A DNA stretch of 64,000 bases from Closterium sp. NIES-65 (Eukaryota > Streptophyta > Zygnematophyceae > Desmidiales > Closteriaceae), in contig CANXME010000249.1 of NCBI GenBank assembly GCA_948144175.1, forward strand, positions 55,898 to 119,897, in the 5' to 3' direction. Positions 45,698 through 57,991 of this stretch are shown here, in pieces. The notes under the pieces are model-generated. The model was given only the letters and a program-made list of their open reading frames with translations, searched no databases and was not told the DNA's origin. How positions within the stretch are numbered: the stretch's first letter is position 1; every line of letters begins with the position of its first letter. The translations under genes were made by a program, and so were the position numbers.

Positions 45698-47916
45698 GTA
45701 ATTCGGTACCCAAATCTTTCCTGAACCCTTCCTTACAGCTAAGTCTTTCTCCCACTGTAATAGCTTCTTACTGAGGTAGGCGATGGGCTGCAAACTGCGT
45801 TCGTGATGCTGCATCAGTACTGCTCCGACTGCTTGGTCACTAGCGTCTGCTTCCACCACATAGTCTCTGTCTGGATCCGGTAGGATGAGTACTGGCGCTA
45901 TAGTCAGTGCTGTCTGTTTGTTCAATGCGCGGTAGTCGATGCACATCCGTAAACTACCGTCTGGCTTTGGAGTGAAGAGAACTGGTGCACCGTAGGGAGA
46001 GGTGGATGGGCGGATCAGTTGTCTATCTAGTAGATACTCTATCTGTTTTTCATGTCTGTCAGTTCAGTCGGGCTCAGTCGGTATGGTGCACGTGAGACGG
46101 GTTTCGCACCTGGTTCCTCCACGATCTCGTGCTTGTGGGTGCGTGCTGGAGATACGCCTGTGGGTAGGTTGTCGGGCATTATATCCTTGTACTGCTCCAA
46201 GACCTCCTCTGCTGCTGCTATAACCAGTGCTAAGTAACCCGTGTTACTCTCGTTCACTGTCCGTTCGAACCGTGCCAGTGTCGTTTCAGGAACGCTCCCT
46301 GTATCCGTCAAGCTTCGCAGCTCCACTCGTTTCCCGTTGTTGTAGATGCACGTTTTCCGGTTGACCCAGTTGATCTTGGGGTTGAACCGCTTCAGAAAAT
46401 CTTGCCCCAAGATGAAATCTAATCCCTTGATGTTCGTGATCGGCAACGTCGGCTTCCACCTCAACGCCCTTATCTGCAGCTGCAATGTTGACTTTCCGTG
46501 GATGGGAAGCTTCGTACCGTCCACCATCGTTGCTATAAACTGGGTTTCTTCTTAGGATTCTCCAATTTTCTCCAACGTCCCGCGGTCGCACACCGAGTGG
46601 GACGCACCACTGTCCACCAGGGCCTGGAGGCGACGCCCGTTGCAGATCACCTCGAGTACTAGTGGTTGCTGCTGCTCCGAGTATCCGTAGATGGTATCGC
46701 TTATAGAATCGTAGGGTACGTCGAATATGTTATCCCTAGGTCCTGCGCTCAAAGATGCAGCTTCAGTATCAGTTTTCAACTGAGAAAGGTTAGAAGGATT
46801 TATCCGAGGCCGATTCGGCTTCTCTTGGGCCTGGAACCTTCCACTAAGCCTTTGCAGCTGTGTAGGCTTCATCTGTGGGGAACAGGGAGCCTTTAAACAG
46901 TGCTGTTGGGAGAGAATATTAACTCCTCGGAACGCTCGACCCGTATTAGCGCTCTGGAGTTGGGTCCCCATAATACCCGGTACCGGTTTAATTTCTGACT
47001 CTCCCTTAATAAAGGCTTGAAACCCACGAGAAGTAATATTCTTACTTGTCGGGGTATACGGCTGGAGTTTCCCGGTCGGTGCAGGGTCTTGTTTCGCGGA
47101 TCCTCCATTAGTCTCGGCGATTTCCCCTGGTGCCGGCTGGTCGTGACGTTTTAAATTTGCGCCACCATATTCTCCTTTTTTCGCCCTCTCCGAAGTTGCC
47201 ACGTTGTCCGTTTTCTGCTTCGGGGGTGCCGCACTGTTCTTGTCCTTCAGCTCCGCACACCTTCTCTTCATTTTCCAACACGCCAAGATACGATGTCCTG
47301 TAGCGCCGCAAAATTTGCACGTCTCATTATTTGCTAGCCGCTGCTCCACATAGCCCTCGTCGTTCTCCATGGGGTCGGCAGTCGTGGGTGGTGCCAATCG
47401 CCCCATGCCACTAGTTGGCTTGTTGCGTCGTGTTCCGTAGTAGCTACTGTTCAACGTGTCGAACTGTTCGATCAGTGCTGCCGGAACCTGCGCCCACGTC
47501 CCCTCGCCTTGGACTATTCTGTTGTTGATCCACTCTAGAGCTGGGCCTCGTAACAGTGTTGCTGCGAGCCGTATGCGCATTGCGTCTTTTGCCGGGGTCG
47601 TGCATCTAACGGCTTCGAAGTAAATTTCAAGTTCAGCTACAAATCGACGAACGTCGTTCCTTTTTACTGTAGGATCAAACGCCTCCGGTAGCCTCAGCTT
47701 CACTGCTTCGAGGTTAACTGTAGCTGCTGCCGTTGTCGCATGTAGAATTGTCGGTGTAGCCGCTGCTGCTGCTGCTACTGTTGTCGCTGCTGCTGTGGCG
47801 GTTGCCGACTGGTTCGCAAGGAGTTTTTCGAGTCGTGGGAGCGCTGCACGTATTTGCTTATGCTCAGCACGTAGCTCCGCGATTTTCTGTACTGAAATAT
47901 CTCTTTTTTCCTCCAT
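45689..47916 (-). pseudogene. Gypsy gag, protease, RT start and RNase H fragment
   Basis: gag starts at 47916 (MEEKRDISVQKIAELRAEH), has the retrotransposon-gag helical region (RLPEAFDPTVKRNDVRRFV) and a canonical zinc knuckle CKFCGATGHRILAC. The protease has ALVDSGASHSVCD, a TAA at 46552-46554 where the frame otherwise continues, then GLDFILGQDFLKRFNPKI. The RT begins EEPGAKPVSRAPYRLSP and CIDYRALNKQT, but the palm with YVDD is deleted: the sequence jumps to RNase H (VVEADASDQAVGAVLMQ, PIAYLSKKL) and again to the pre-integrase VRKGSGKIWVPNY. The element had no working RT before the TRIM inserted. Confidence 0.88.
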
Positions 47917-48258
47917 TTGGCGATTTACAGGAAGATGCGAGACGAAAATAATCGAATTCTAGGTGCTGGTCGACTTACTGCGAGTCAAATTGACTGTAGA
48001 ATCGAGGAGCCCGAATTTTGTAGGTTGCGTAAATCTCCCTTAGGCGAAATTCGCGTCCGATCTTGGCCGTTCAGGGGAAAATCGATCTGACGCTCCAAAT
48101 TCCAACTTTTTGGGGCGAAATTCTCAGGGCAGTTGAGATGAAACTCGATCGAACGGTCGAAACTCCAACCTTTCCACCAGTAAATCTGAGGGGTGTTCGA
48201 AAACCGAATCGAGGGGGACTTCGAAAATTGCGCGCAACTGGTTTTACATACCCGTATC
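47917..48258 (-). mobile_element. Gypsy leader
   Basis: Non-coding sequence upstream of gag on the minus strand. No LTR or initiator-tRNA-like primer site is present, which marks the element as truncated at 48258. Confidence 0.6.
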
Positions 48259-50962
48259 TGAGCCTGGGGGTGATGCGTCTGGAGCTACTAAGCCTAGTGG
48301 TGTGGAGCCAGCGGCCGCTGGACCTGCTCGTGTGGCGTCTGGCCGTGTTGGGCCTGGAGGTTCTCCGGGTGCTTCGTCTCGGCGGGAGCCACTCTCCCCA
48401 CACGACCTGCGCGAGTGGTTTGCCCGGTGCTGGAGGCGTACTACTGGAGCTAGAGCTTCTTCGGCCGCTGAGGGTACTGGTGTCGCCGGTCCCGGAGGTA
48501 CTCGCCCAAGGAGTGCTGGAGCTGCTGGGCCTGCGGGTACGACTGGAGCTGGAGCAGCTGAGGGTGTTGGCGCAGAGGCTACTGCTGTCAGTCCTGGCGG
48601 TGGTCCTGCTGCGGGTGCTGCTGGTACTGCTGGAGGTCCTGCAGCTGGAGGTGCTGTTGACACTGGTGCTGCCGCTGAGGGTGCTGGTGCTGTCCCTGCT
48701 GTGTCGGGAGTCGCCGCGCGACCTCGGCCGTACTTCGTTCCGCTCCTTCAGCAGGTTCTTGGTCCTTCTCCTCCTGTACAGTGTCCACCGCCTGTCCAGT
48801 CACAGTCACAGTTACCGCCCGCCTCCCCACTGCCTGCTCCCTCTCCTTACACTGGTCCTACTGGAGGTCTTGCTGAGCGTCATGAGCCCGCGTCTCGTCC
48901 CGTGTCGCCTGTTCGTGCTGCTCGTGCTAGTGGTAGCGGTTTGCATCAGCGTCCTCCTCCTGTCCCTGGCACGCACCGGATGTCTCTGCGTCCGTCCACT
49001 GCTCCTCTGCGTGTCCCTTTGCCTTCTCCTCCTGAGTCCTCTCTTCCTGCGCTTGCCGACCCGGAGTCGGACTCTCTTCGTGCTGCCAGTCCTACCGTCA
49101 CGCGTCTCCTTGCTACTGTCGTCACTGACCCCTCTTTTGAGTCCACTGCTGCGTCTGCTCTTGTTGCTGAGCTCGTTGACTTTGCTGCTCGCTGTCGTCT
49201 AGACTACGCTGCTAGTCTTGTTGCTGAGTCTGCGTCTGTCTGTCCTCCGTCCGTCAATGGTGAGTGTGCTCTTGGCACGGACGTCCTTGAGGACAGGCAG
49301 GAGGAGTTCCAGTGTCTGGCTGCTGCTTCACCTCATCTCGCGTCCGTACTGCTTACCCCTGAGGGAGACCCGGATGCACTAGACATCCCGACTCCGCGCT
49401 CTTACGCGGAGGCCGTAGAGGGTCCCTACTCCTCTCACTGGCAGGCAGCTATGGATGCAGAGATGGCTTCCTGGAAGTCCACAGGCACCTACGTTGACGC
49501 GGTTCCTCCTCCTGGGGCGAACATCGTCAGTGGCATGTGGATCTTCAGGGTGAAGCGGCCGCCGGGCTCTCCACCTGTCTTCAAGGCGCGGTACGTGGCT
49601 CGTCGCTTCAGTCAGCGGCAGGGAGTTGACTACTTTCAGACCTTCTCTCCCACCCCGAAGATGACCACTCTTCGGGTGCTGCTACACATAGCCGCTCAGC
49701 GTGACTACGAGCTTCACTCCCTTGACTTCAGCACTACTTTCCTGCTGGGTAGCTTGCACGAGGAGATCTGGCTGCGCCGTCCACTTGGCTTCACTGGGAC
49801 TTTCCCACCTGGCACCCAGTGGAGCCTCCGACGGCCAGTCTACGGTCTCCACCAGGCACCGCGCGAGTGGCACAACACACTGAGGACTACGCTTGCGGCT
49901 CTTGGGTTTGCTCCCTCTACTGCTGACCCGTCGTTGTTTCTGCGCACCGACACCTCTCTGCCGCCGTTCTACATCCTCGTGTACGTCGAGGACTTGGTCT
50001 TTGCCACAGCTGACACTGCTGGACTCGCCCACGTGAAGTCCGAGCTGCAGAAGAGACACACGTGCACAGACCTCGGTGAACTGCGCAGCTACCTTGGCTT
50101 GCAGATCACCCGGGACAGAGCACACCGCACCATTACCCTGACTTAGTCACACATGGTGCAGCAGGTCCTTCAGCGCTTCGGCTTCACGTACTCCTCGCCT
50201 CAGGCCACTCCTCTGTCTACTCGCCACTCGCTCTCAGCTCTGCCTTTGGATGAGTCCGTAGAGTCGAGTGGCCCGTACCCAGAGCTTGTTGGCTGCCTCA
50301 TGTACCTGATGACCTGCACAGGACCTGACCTTGCATACCCTCTTAGCATTCTTGCACGCTATGTTGCTCCTGGGAGACACAGACGTTACTTGGCTGCAGC
50401 GAAGAGGGTGTTACTCTACTTGTGCATTACGTCGGGCATGGGGCTAGTGCTTGGAGGGCGGAGTCCAGTGGTCCTCACTGGGCACGCGGACGCTTCTTGG
50501 GCTGACGACCAGGCTACGCAGCGGTCGTCACAGGGTTAGACCTTCAGTCTTGGTTCCGGCTCTGTTTCGTTGCGGGCTACTCGCTCGTCTTCTGTTCTCG
50601 GCTCCAGTTGTGAGGCTGAGATCTACGCCGGGGCCATGGCTGCACAGGAGCTTCGCTGGCTCACCTACCTGCTGACTGACCTCGGAGAGCCGCCTCGTTC
50701 TCCTTCAGTGCTGTACGTAGACAACAAGGCCATGCAAGCCTTGTGTCGGGAGCAGCGCCTGGAGCACAGAACGAAGCACATTGCTCTCCGCTACTTTCTT
50801 GCTCGTGAGTTGCAGCAGCGTGGCCAGTTGCGACTTGCGTACGTGGCCTCTGAGGCCAACACTGCTGATGTTTTCACCAAGGCACTTTCGCCTTGTGATC
50901 ATCAGCGCTTCTGCACTCAGCTGGGTCTTGTGCCTGTCTTGCCTCACTTGCTCACCCCTTGA
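48259..50962 (+). pseudogene. Copia-2 linker end, RT and RNase H
   Basis: The linker resumes with EPGGDASGATKPSG and SPHDLREWFARCWRR. The RT frame holds FKARYVARRFSQRQGVDY, LDFSTTFLLGSLHEEIW and LVYVEDLVFA: the catalytic YVDD is changed to YVED (GAC to GAG near 49988). TAG at 50144-50146 replaces a Gln codon (LT-stop-SHMVQQ). Another TAG at 50537-50539 lies in the RNase H (SSQG-stop-TFSLGS). The end, TKHIALRYFLARELQQRG to the stop at 50962, is intact. Confidence 0.92.
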
Positions 50963-51149
50963 CCTTGCTTGTACTCTAACATATATATATACCTGCTCTT
51001 GCTTGTTTAGCCTTATATATATATATATGTGTGTACTCCTGCATGTGAACTGACCTTGTGGCCTTGACCTTGTGCTCGGACTGTGTGGTGACGTTGTGAT
51101 CCACCCTGAGCTTTGTCTGCTTTGCTTGACTGGTCTTGTGACCCCTTGT

Positions 51150-51175
51150 TCTCCCCCACTTTGCCTATGGGGGTG
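51150..51175 (+). promoter_or_regulatory. Polypurine-tract region of Copia-2
   Basis: CCCCCACTTTGCCTATGGGGGTG directly precedes the first T of the split 3' LTR. The same word is found before the LTRs of Copia-1 (38886-38907), Copia-3 and Copia-4, so it is a conserved family feature and a likely plus-strand priming site. Confidence 0.65.
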
Positions 51176-51585
51176 TTCTCAGAATAGTAGATTAATCTTA
51201 GGCGCCATGGCTAGGTTTTTGAGGAAAACGAGAGTAGCGAGGGAGAAGTTGTACCAACAAAAAGAGGGTGATTCAATATTGAGCGAGGGTACAAATACAA
51301 CCCTAGAAAGCTGTACCCCATATGTGCAACCCCACTATAGCCTACAAACATGCATCAGCTATAATACTCTGACACACCCCCATAGGCTAAGTGGGGGAGA
51401 ACAAGGGGTCACAAGACCAGTCAAGCAAAGCAAAGCAAAGCAAGCTCAGGGTGGATCACAAAGTCACCACACAGTCCGAGCACAAGAGGAGGGCCAGAGG
51501 CCAGTTCACATGCAGGAGTACTGACATATATATAAAACTAGACAAGCAAGAGCAGGTATATATATATGTCACAGTACAAGTGAAG

Positions 51586-53739
51586 TCAAGAGGAGAGCAA
51601 GTGAGGCAAGACAGGTACAAGACCCAGCTGGGTGCAAAAGCGCTGATGGTCACAAGGCGCGAGTGCCTTGGTGAACACATCAGCAGTGTTGGCCTCAGAG
51701 GCCACGTACGCAAGTCGCAACTGACCACGCTGCTGCAGCTCACGAGCAAGGAAGTAGCGGAGAGCAATGTGCTTCGTTCTGTGCTCCAAGCGCTGCTCTC
51801 GACACAAGGCCAGCATGGCCTTGTTGTCTACGTACAGCACTGGAGGAGAACGAGGCGGCTCTCCAAGGTCAGTCAGCAGGTAGGTGAGCCAGCGAAGCTC
51901 CTGTGCAGCCATGGCCCCGGCGTAGATCTCAGCCTCACAACTGGAGCCGAGAACCGAAGACGAGCGAGTAGACCGCCACGAGACAGAGCCGGAACCAAGG
52001 CTGAAGGTGTAACCCTGTGACGACCGCTGCGTAGCCTGGTCGTCAGCCCAAGAAGCGTCCGCGTGGCCGGTAAGGACCACTGGACTCCGCCCTCCAAGCA
52101 CTAGCCCCATGCCCGACGTACTGCACAGGTAGCGCAATACCCTCTTCGCTGCAGCCATGTGCTCTGGTCTGTGTCTCCCAGGAGCAACATAGCGTGCAAG
52201 AATGCTCAGAGGGTATGCAAGGTCAGGTCGTGTGCAGGTCATCAGGTACATGAGGCAGCCAACAAGCTCTGCATACGGACCACTCGACTCTACGGACTCA
52301 TCCGAAGGCAGAGCTGAGAGTGAGTGGCGAGTAGGCAGAGGAGTGGCCTGAGGCGAGGAGTACGTGAAGCCGAAGCGCTGAAGGACCTGCTGCACCATGT
52401 GTGACTGAGTCAAGGTAATGGTGCGGCGTGCTCTGTCCCGAGTGATCTGCAAGCCAAGGTAGCTGCGCAGTTCACCCAGGTCTGTGCACGTGTGTCTCTT
52501 CAGCAGTTCGGACTTCACGTAGGCGAGTCCAGCAGTGTCTGCTGTGGCAAAGACCAAGTCGTCGACGTACACGAGGATGTAGAACGGCGGCAGGGAAGTG
52601 TCGGTGCGAAGAAACAGCGACGGGTCAGCAGTAGAAGGAGCAAACCCAAGAGCCGCAAGCGTAGTCCTCAGTGTGTCGTGCCACTCACGCGGTGCCTGGC
52701 GGAGACCGTAGACTGGCCGTCGGAGGCTCCACTGGGTGCCAGGAGGGAAAGTCCCAGTGAAGCCAGGTGGACGGCGCAGCCAGATCTCCTCGTGCAGGCT
52801 ACCCTGCAGGAACGCAGTGCTGAAGTCGAGAGAGTGAAGCTCGTAGTCGCGCTGAGCGGCTATGTGCAGCAGCACCCGAAGAGTGGTCATCTTCGGTGTG
52901 GGAGAGAAGGTCTGAAAGTAGTCAACTCCCTGCCGCTGACTGAAGCCACGAGCAACGTACCGTGCCTTGAAGACAGGTGGAGAGCCCGCCGGCCGCTTCA
53001 CCCTGAAGATCCACATGCCACTGACGATGTTCGCCCCAGGAGGGGGAACCGCGTCAACGTAGGTGCCTGTGGACTTCCAGGAAGCCATCTCTGCATCCAT
53101 AGCTGCCTGCCACTGAGAGGAGTAGGGACCCTCTACGGCCTCCGCGTAAGAACGCGGAGTCGGGATGTCTAGTGCATCCGGGTCTCCCTCAGGGGCAAGC
53201 AGTACAGACGCGAGATGAGGTGAAGCAGCCGCTAGACACTGTAACTCCTCCTACCTGTCCTCTAGGACGTCCGTGCCAAGAGCACACTCACCCCCGACGG
53301 ACGGAGGACAGACAGACGCAGACTCAGCAACAAGACTAGCAGCGTAGTCGAGACGACAGCGAGCAGCAAAGTCAACGAGCTCAGCGACTAGAGCAGACGC
53401 AGCAGTGGACTCAAAAGAGGGGTCAGTGACGACAAGAGCAAGAAGACGCGTGACAGTAGGACTGGCAGCGCGAAGAAAGTCCGACTCAGGGTCGGCAAGC
53501 GCAGGAAGAGAGGACTCAGGAGGAGAAGGCAAAGGGGCACGTAGAGGAGCAGTGGACGGACGCAGAGACATCCGGTGCGTGCCAGGGACAGGAGGAGGAC
53601 GCTGACGCGAACCGCGACCACTAGCGCGAGCAGCACGAACCGGCGACGCGGGACGAGACGCAGGCTCACGACGCTCAGCAAGACCTCCAGTAGGACCAGT
53701 GTAAGGAGAGGGAGAAGGCAGAGGAGAGGAAGGCTCCAA
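51586..53739 (-). pseudogene. Copia-3 RT and RNase H
   Basis: From 53739: LADPESDFLRAASPTVTRLL, then TAG at 53251-53253 where sisters have Gln (VLEDR-stop-EELQC). An open frame of 504 codons follows with MDAEMASWKSTGTYVDAVPP, FKARYVARGFSQRQGVDY, LDFSTAFLQGSLHEEIW, the intact catalytic LVYVDDLVFATAD, GHADASWADDQATQ, YVDNKAMLALCRE and TKHIALRYFLARELQQRG. Apart from the one stop, every RT and RNase H motif is intact. Confidence 0.93.
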
Positions 53740-54640
53740 CAGTGACTGCGACTGGACAGGCTGTGGACACTCTACCGAAGGAGAAATACCAAGAACCTGC
53801 TGTAGGAGCGGAACGAAGTACGGCCGAGGCCGCGCGGCAGCTCCAGACTCAGCAGGGACAGCACCAGCACCCTCAGCGACAGCACCAGCGCACCAACACC
53901 TCCAGCGGCAGGACCTCCAGCAGCACCAGCAGCAGAACCACCGCCAGGACAGACAGCAGTAGTCTCAGCACCAACACCCTCAGCAGCTCCAGCTCCAGTA
54001 GGACCCGCAGGCCCAGCAGCTCCGGGACCGGCAGCACCAGCACCCTCGACGGTCGACGAAGCTCCAGCTCCAGCAGCACTCCTCCAACGGCGAGCAAACC
54101 ACTCGCGCAGCTCCTGTGGAGAGAGGGGCTCCCGGCGAGACGCAGCAGCAGGAGAAAACCCCAGGCTCAGCAGCTCCAGACTCAGCACCCCCAGGCACAG
54201 CAGCTCCAGACGTAGCACCCCCAGGCTCAGCAGCTCCAGACTCAGCACCTCCAGGCTCAGCAGCTCCAGACTCAGCACCCCCAGACTCAGTAGCTCCAGC
54301 TCTAGTAGGACTCGCAGGCCCAGCAGCTCCGGGACGGCAGCACCCTCAGCAAGCGAAGAAGCTCCAGCTCCAGCAGCACGCCTCCAGCGGCGAGCAAACC
54401 ACTCGCGCAGCTCCTGTGGAGAGAGCGGCTCCCGCCCAGCAGTCGCAGGCTCCGCACCTCCAGGCTCAGCACCCCCAGGCTCAGCAGCTCCTGACGTAGC
54501 ACCCCCAGGCTCAGCACCCCCAGCAGCAGCACCCCCAAGCTCAGCACCCGCAGGCGTAGCACCCCCAGACTCTCCACCCGCAGCAGGACCAGACTCAGCA
54601 GCAACCTCGACTGGCTCGACTGTGTCTACCTGGGACACAC
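53740..54640 (-). pseudogene. Copia-3 low-complexity linker
   Basis: It lies between integrase and RT. It consists of repeats coding EPGGAEP/LSLELLSLGVL in different frames, with the SPQELREWFARRWRR motif present twice (near 54420-54380 and 54120-54080), so the segment has been duplicated. Frameshifts make the true frame uncertain. Confidence 0.75.
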
Positions 54641-56192
54641 CTGAAGGGGCAGGAACCTGAGGGGGAGGGGGTCTACCGGGGGGGGAACTGGCACCAGGAA
54701 GTCCGGTGGGGGGGGGAGGGAAGGAGTACGGTAGGGGAAGAGGCGGTAGAAGGGGACTGACTCGTCGAACGTGACGTCCTGGGAGGACAGAACACGACGA
54801 GAGGAGGGGTGGTAGAACTGCCACCCTGGAGCGTCAAGGGGGAAGCCAAGGAAGACACAGGGAGCAGCACGGGGGGACAGCTTGTCTGCAGACAAGTCGC
54901 GGACAAACGCCCGAGATCCCCAGACACGGAACGCAGACGCATCGCCGACCTTCCCCGTCCACAGTAACACTGGCGACATCGCGGGCCGAGAGACCCTGGG
55001 GTGAAGGTTGAGCTGATGCGCCGCGTACCGAACCGCAAACGGCCACAGAAAATGGGGGGCAGCCGCATGCATCATGGACGTACGAGCGACATCCATGACC
55101 ATGCCAATGCGGCGCTCAGCAATTCCATTTTGCTGTGGAGAGTCCGGAAGCGTAAAGGTCTGGCGGATCCCCTGTGCACGACAGTAGTCTCGCAGAAGGC
55201 GAGAGGAGAACTCCCCACCTCGGTCAGAGTGCAGACGGAGAACAGGAAAGTCCGAGCCGAAGCTCCTCCTGAGCTGGAGACGAGCCTCGCGGATCCAGTC
55301 GATCAGCACCTCAGTGACAGCACCCTTGCTGCGCAAGGGGAAGACTGAGGTGTAACGCGAGTAGTCGTCAACCACCAACAGGAAGTAGCGCTCGTGACCC
55401 TGCCCACGGACGGGGGCCGGGCCCCACACGTCCATGTGAAGCGTCTGCAGAGGAGCCTCTGTCGGGGGAAACTGGGAGGAGTGAGGAGCAGCCCTGAGGC
55501 GCCCCTCGACACAGGGGACACAGGAAGGTCCTGGTCTTGAAGGAAGGGGAGGGAGAGACTGGGGAAGACCAGAGACAAGGACACGGGAAGCCATGCCCCG
55601 AACACGGGGCAAGGAGGGGTGGCCTAGACGGTGGTGCCACAGGAGAGTCTCGTGAGACAGGAGGCGACACGAACAGGGGGCAGACTCAGGACCAGACCTG
55701 GACGCAGCAGCAAACACCTGACCCGACGCTGCTACCTGACCGGACGCGGGGACAGGAGGAGACTCAGTGGTCAGGGTTGTAGAGGCTCGACCCCGGCCGA
55801 CGCGAGAACGTGGCCAGGTGCCGGCCTGTGCGTGCGTCCGTGCAGTGGGTCACCCGCTGACTCGCAGGAGTGAACTGGTGAACCCCCGCATCCTGTAGGT
55901 CTGCACCACTCACCAAGTTCGTCGAGAACGAGGGGAGGTACAGGCCAGACAGGGTGCCCGAGGGGGCAGCCGGACACGGGAGGACAGTGGAGAAGTGAGC
56001 GAGGACAGGACCCCCAGAGGGGTCAGCCAGGGAGACAGCAACCGGCCGACCAAGCGGCGTGAGTGTGGTGCGGTCCCGAAAGAAGGAGCGAGAAGCCCCA
56101 GAGTCAAGTGTAAAGGTGAGGGAGGCCGAAGCCAACGCTGGTACCTGAGAGCGCAGCCTCACCCGCACCTGAGGAAGCAGACTCACTAGCAC
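54641..56192 (-). pseudogene. Copia-3 protease and integrase
   Basis: From 56192: LTFTLDSGASRSFFRDRTT (protease). In a second frame from 55717: LWHHRLGHPSLPRVRGM, CVPCVEGR, LHMDVWGPAPVRG, VVDDYSRYTSVFPL, LHSDRGGEFSSRLL, SPQQNGIAERRIGM and the full FLWPFAVRYAAHQLNLHPR. The zinc site and D-D-E triad are present and open, making this the most complete integrase in the window. Confidence 0.9.
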
Positions 56193-56787
56193 CTAGAGCA
56201 GCAGCCGCACCTGTACCAGGAGCAGGAGACTCACTAGCACCCAGAGCAGCAGCCTCACCAGTAGCTAGAGCAGCAGGTCCTATACCTGGGTCAGGCGGAA
56301 CGCACAGGTGACCGGCATGGTCAGCACTAGTAGGCAATGCATACATGGCAGTGAGAATAGCATCATAGTCAAGAGCATATATATCTACCCTCTGCCTAAG
56401 CAACTCCACCCAGTCGGGAAGCTCAGCCTCGTCACCAAACACGGTACGCCAGGCGTCGCTCAGACGGGCGAAGCAGCGGGACTGTGTATGACTACGTGTC
56501 TCACAAGGCTGACCAGTCCGAGTACCAGTGCGAATCACGTAAGAGCAGCGAACAGCACTGAGAGACCCTCCACTCTGAGCGTACCACTCACGAAGCTGGC
56601 GAGGCGTGAGAGACACGCGAGAGGGTCGCGGGAGCTGCATCTGGCCGCCACCACGAGTAGAAGCAGCAGGAGTGGTAGTAGGAGTAGCGTCGCCACCCCT
56701 ACAGCCCCAACCAGCGTACCACTCACGCAGCTGCTGGGGCGTGAGGGACTCACGCAGGCGTCGCTGGGGCTGCATCTGGCTCCGCAA
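56104..56787 (-). pseudogene. Copia-3 gag C-terminal remnant
   Basis: LTPQQLREWYAGWG and LTPRQLREWYAQSGG (a duplicated motif), then the cluster CSYVIRTGTRTGQPCETRSH and TQSRCF, then WVELLRQRVDIYALDYDAIL and LCVPPDPGIGPAAL. The N-terminal gag domain found in Copia-1 and -2 is absent from this element. Confidence 0.85.
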
Positions 56788-57429
56788 GTAGAAGCAGGAG
56801 CAGGACTAGCAGCAGGAAGGCAGGCAGCCAGGCAAGCCAAAAGGCAGGCAGGCAGGCAAGCAGGCGACGCGCAGCGTGCTAGCAGGGCAAGAGCTCACCA
56901 GTGGTGGGAAGAGTAGGCTCGGCGACTCAGCGGCTCGGCAGCTCGGCGGCTTGGCGGCTCGGGCGACTCGGGCGGCTCGGCGGCAAGGCGGCTCGGCAGC
57001 AACTGCAGCTCAGCAGCTCGGTGACTCGGCGGCTCGGCGGCAGGGCGGCTCGGCAGCAACTGCAGCTCAGCAGCTCAGCGACCCGGTGGCTCGGCGACAG
57101 GGCGGCTCGGCGGTGGGGCGGCTCGGCTGCTGCAGGTGAGCGATGAAGGAGGAGGAGAAGCAGAGGAGGCCACACACCTGCCACCCCTCTGCTGGCCTCT
57201 CAGGTCGCCTCGACAGGCGACGGGAAAAAGGGGGGGGTGGGTGGTGGGGGCCGGTAGGTGCAGCGGCGGGGCCAGCAGGTGCAGTTGCGGGGCCGGTAGA
57301 AGGGGACGGCAGCCTGGGCGGTCGTGGGCGGCTCACGCTGGGCGGGTGCACGGGCGGCTCGGCGGGCGGCGTACAGGCAGCTCACGGGCGGGCTGCGACG
57401 GGCGGCTCGCGGGCGTCGGGCGCTAGGGC

Positions 57430-57991
57430 GCTGGGGCGACGACGGGCGGCGCTCAGGCGTCAGAGCGGGCGGCCGTCAGGGCGCTAGGGCGGGCTGCGCT
57501 CAGGCGTCAGGGCGGGCGGCCGTCAGGGCGCAAGGGCGGGCGGCGCTCGGGCGCTAGGGCGAGCGGCGCACGGGCGCTAGGGCGGGCGGCCGTCAGGGCG
57601 CTAGGGCGGGCGGCGCTCGGGCGCTAGGGCGGGCGGCGCTCCGGGCGCTAGGGCGGGCGGCCGTCAGGGCGCTAGGGCGGGCGGCGCTCGGGCGCTAGGG
57701 CGGGCGGCGCTCGGGCGCTAGGGCGGGCGGCCGTCAGGGCGCTAGGGCGGGCGGCCGTCAGGGCGCTAGGGCGGGCGGCGCTCGGGCGCTAGGGCGGGCG
57801 GCGCTCGGGCGCTAGGGCGGGCGGCCGTCAGGGCGCTAGGGCGGGCGGCCGTCAGGGCGCTAGGGCGGGCGGCGTTCGGGCGCTTAGAGCGGGCGGCCGT
57901 CAGGGCACTAGGGCGGGCGGCCGTCAGGGCGCAAGGGCGGCGGCGCTCGGGCGCTTAGGGCGGGCGGCCTTCAGAGCACTAGGGCAGATCG

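Larger units (their letters stand above)
43628..48258 (-). mobile_element. Chromodomain Gypsy element, 5'-truncated, nested in Copia-2
   Basis: On the minus strand the order is leader, gag, protease, partial RT, RNase H, integrase, chromodomain, polypurine tract and 3' LTR. The 5' LTR and primer site are absent: Copia-2 linker sequence resumes abruptly at 48259. It carries a 377-bp TRIM inside the RNase H/integrase junction, so this Gypsy inserted into Copia-2 before the TRIM arrived. Confidence 0.88.
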
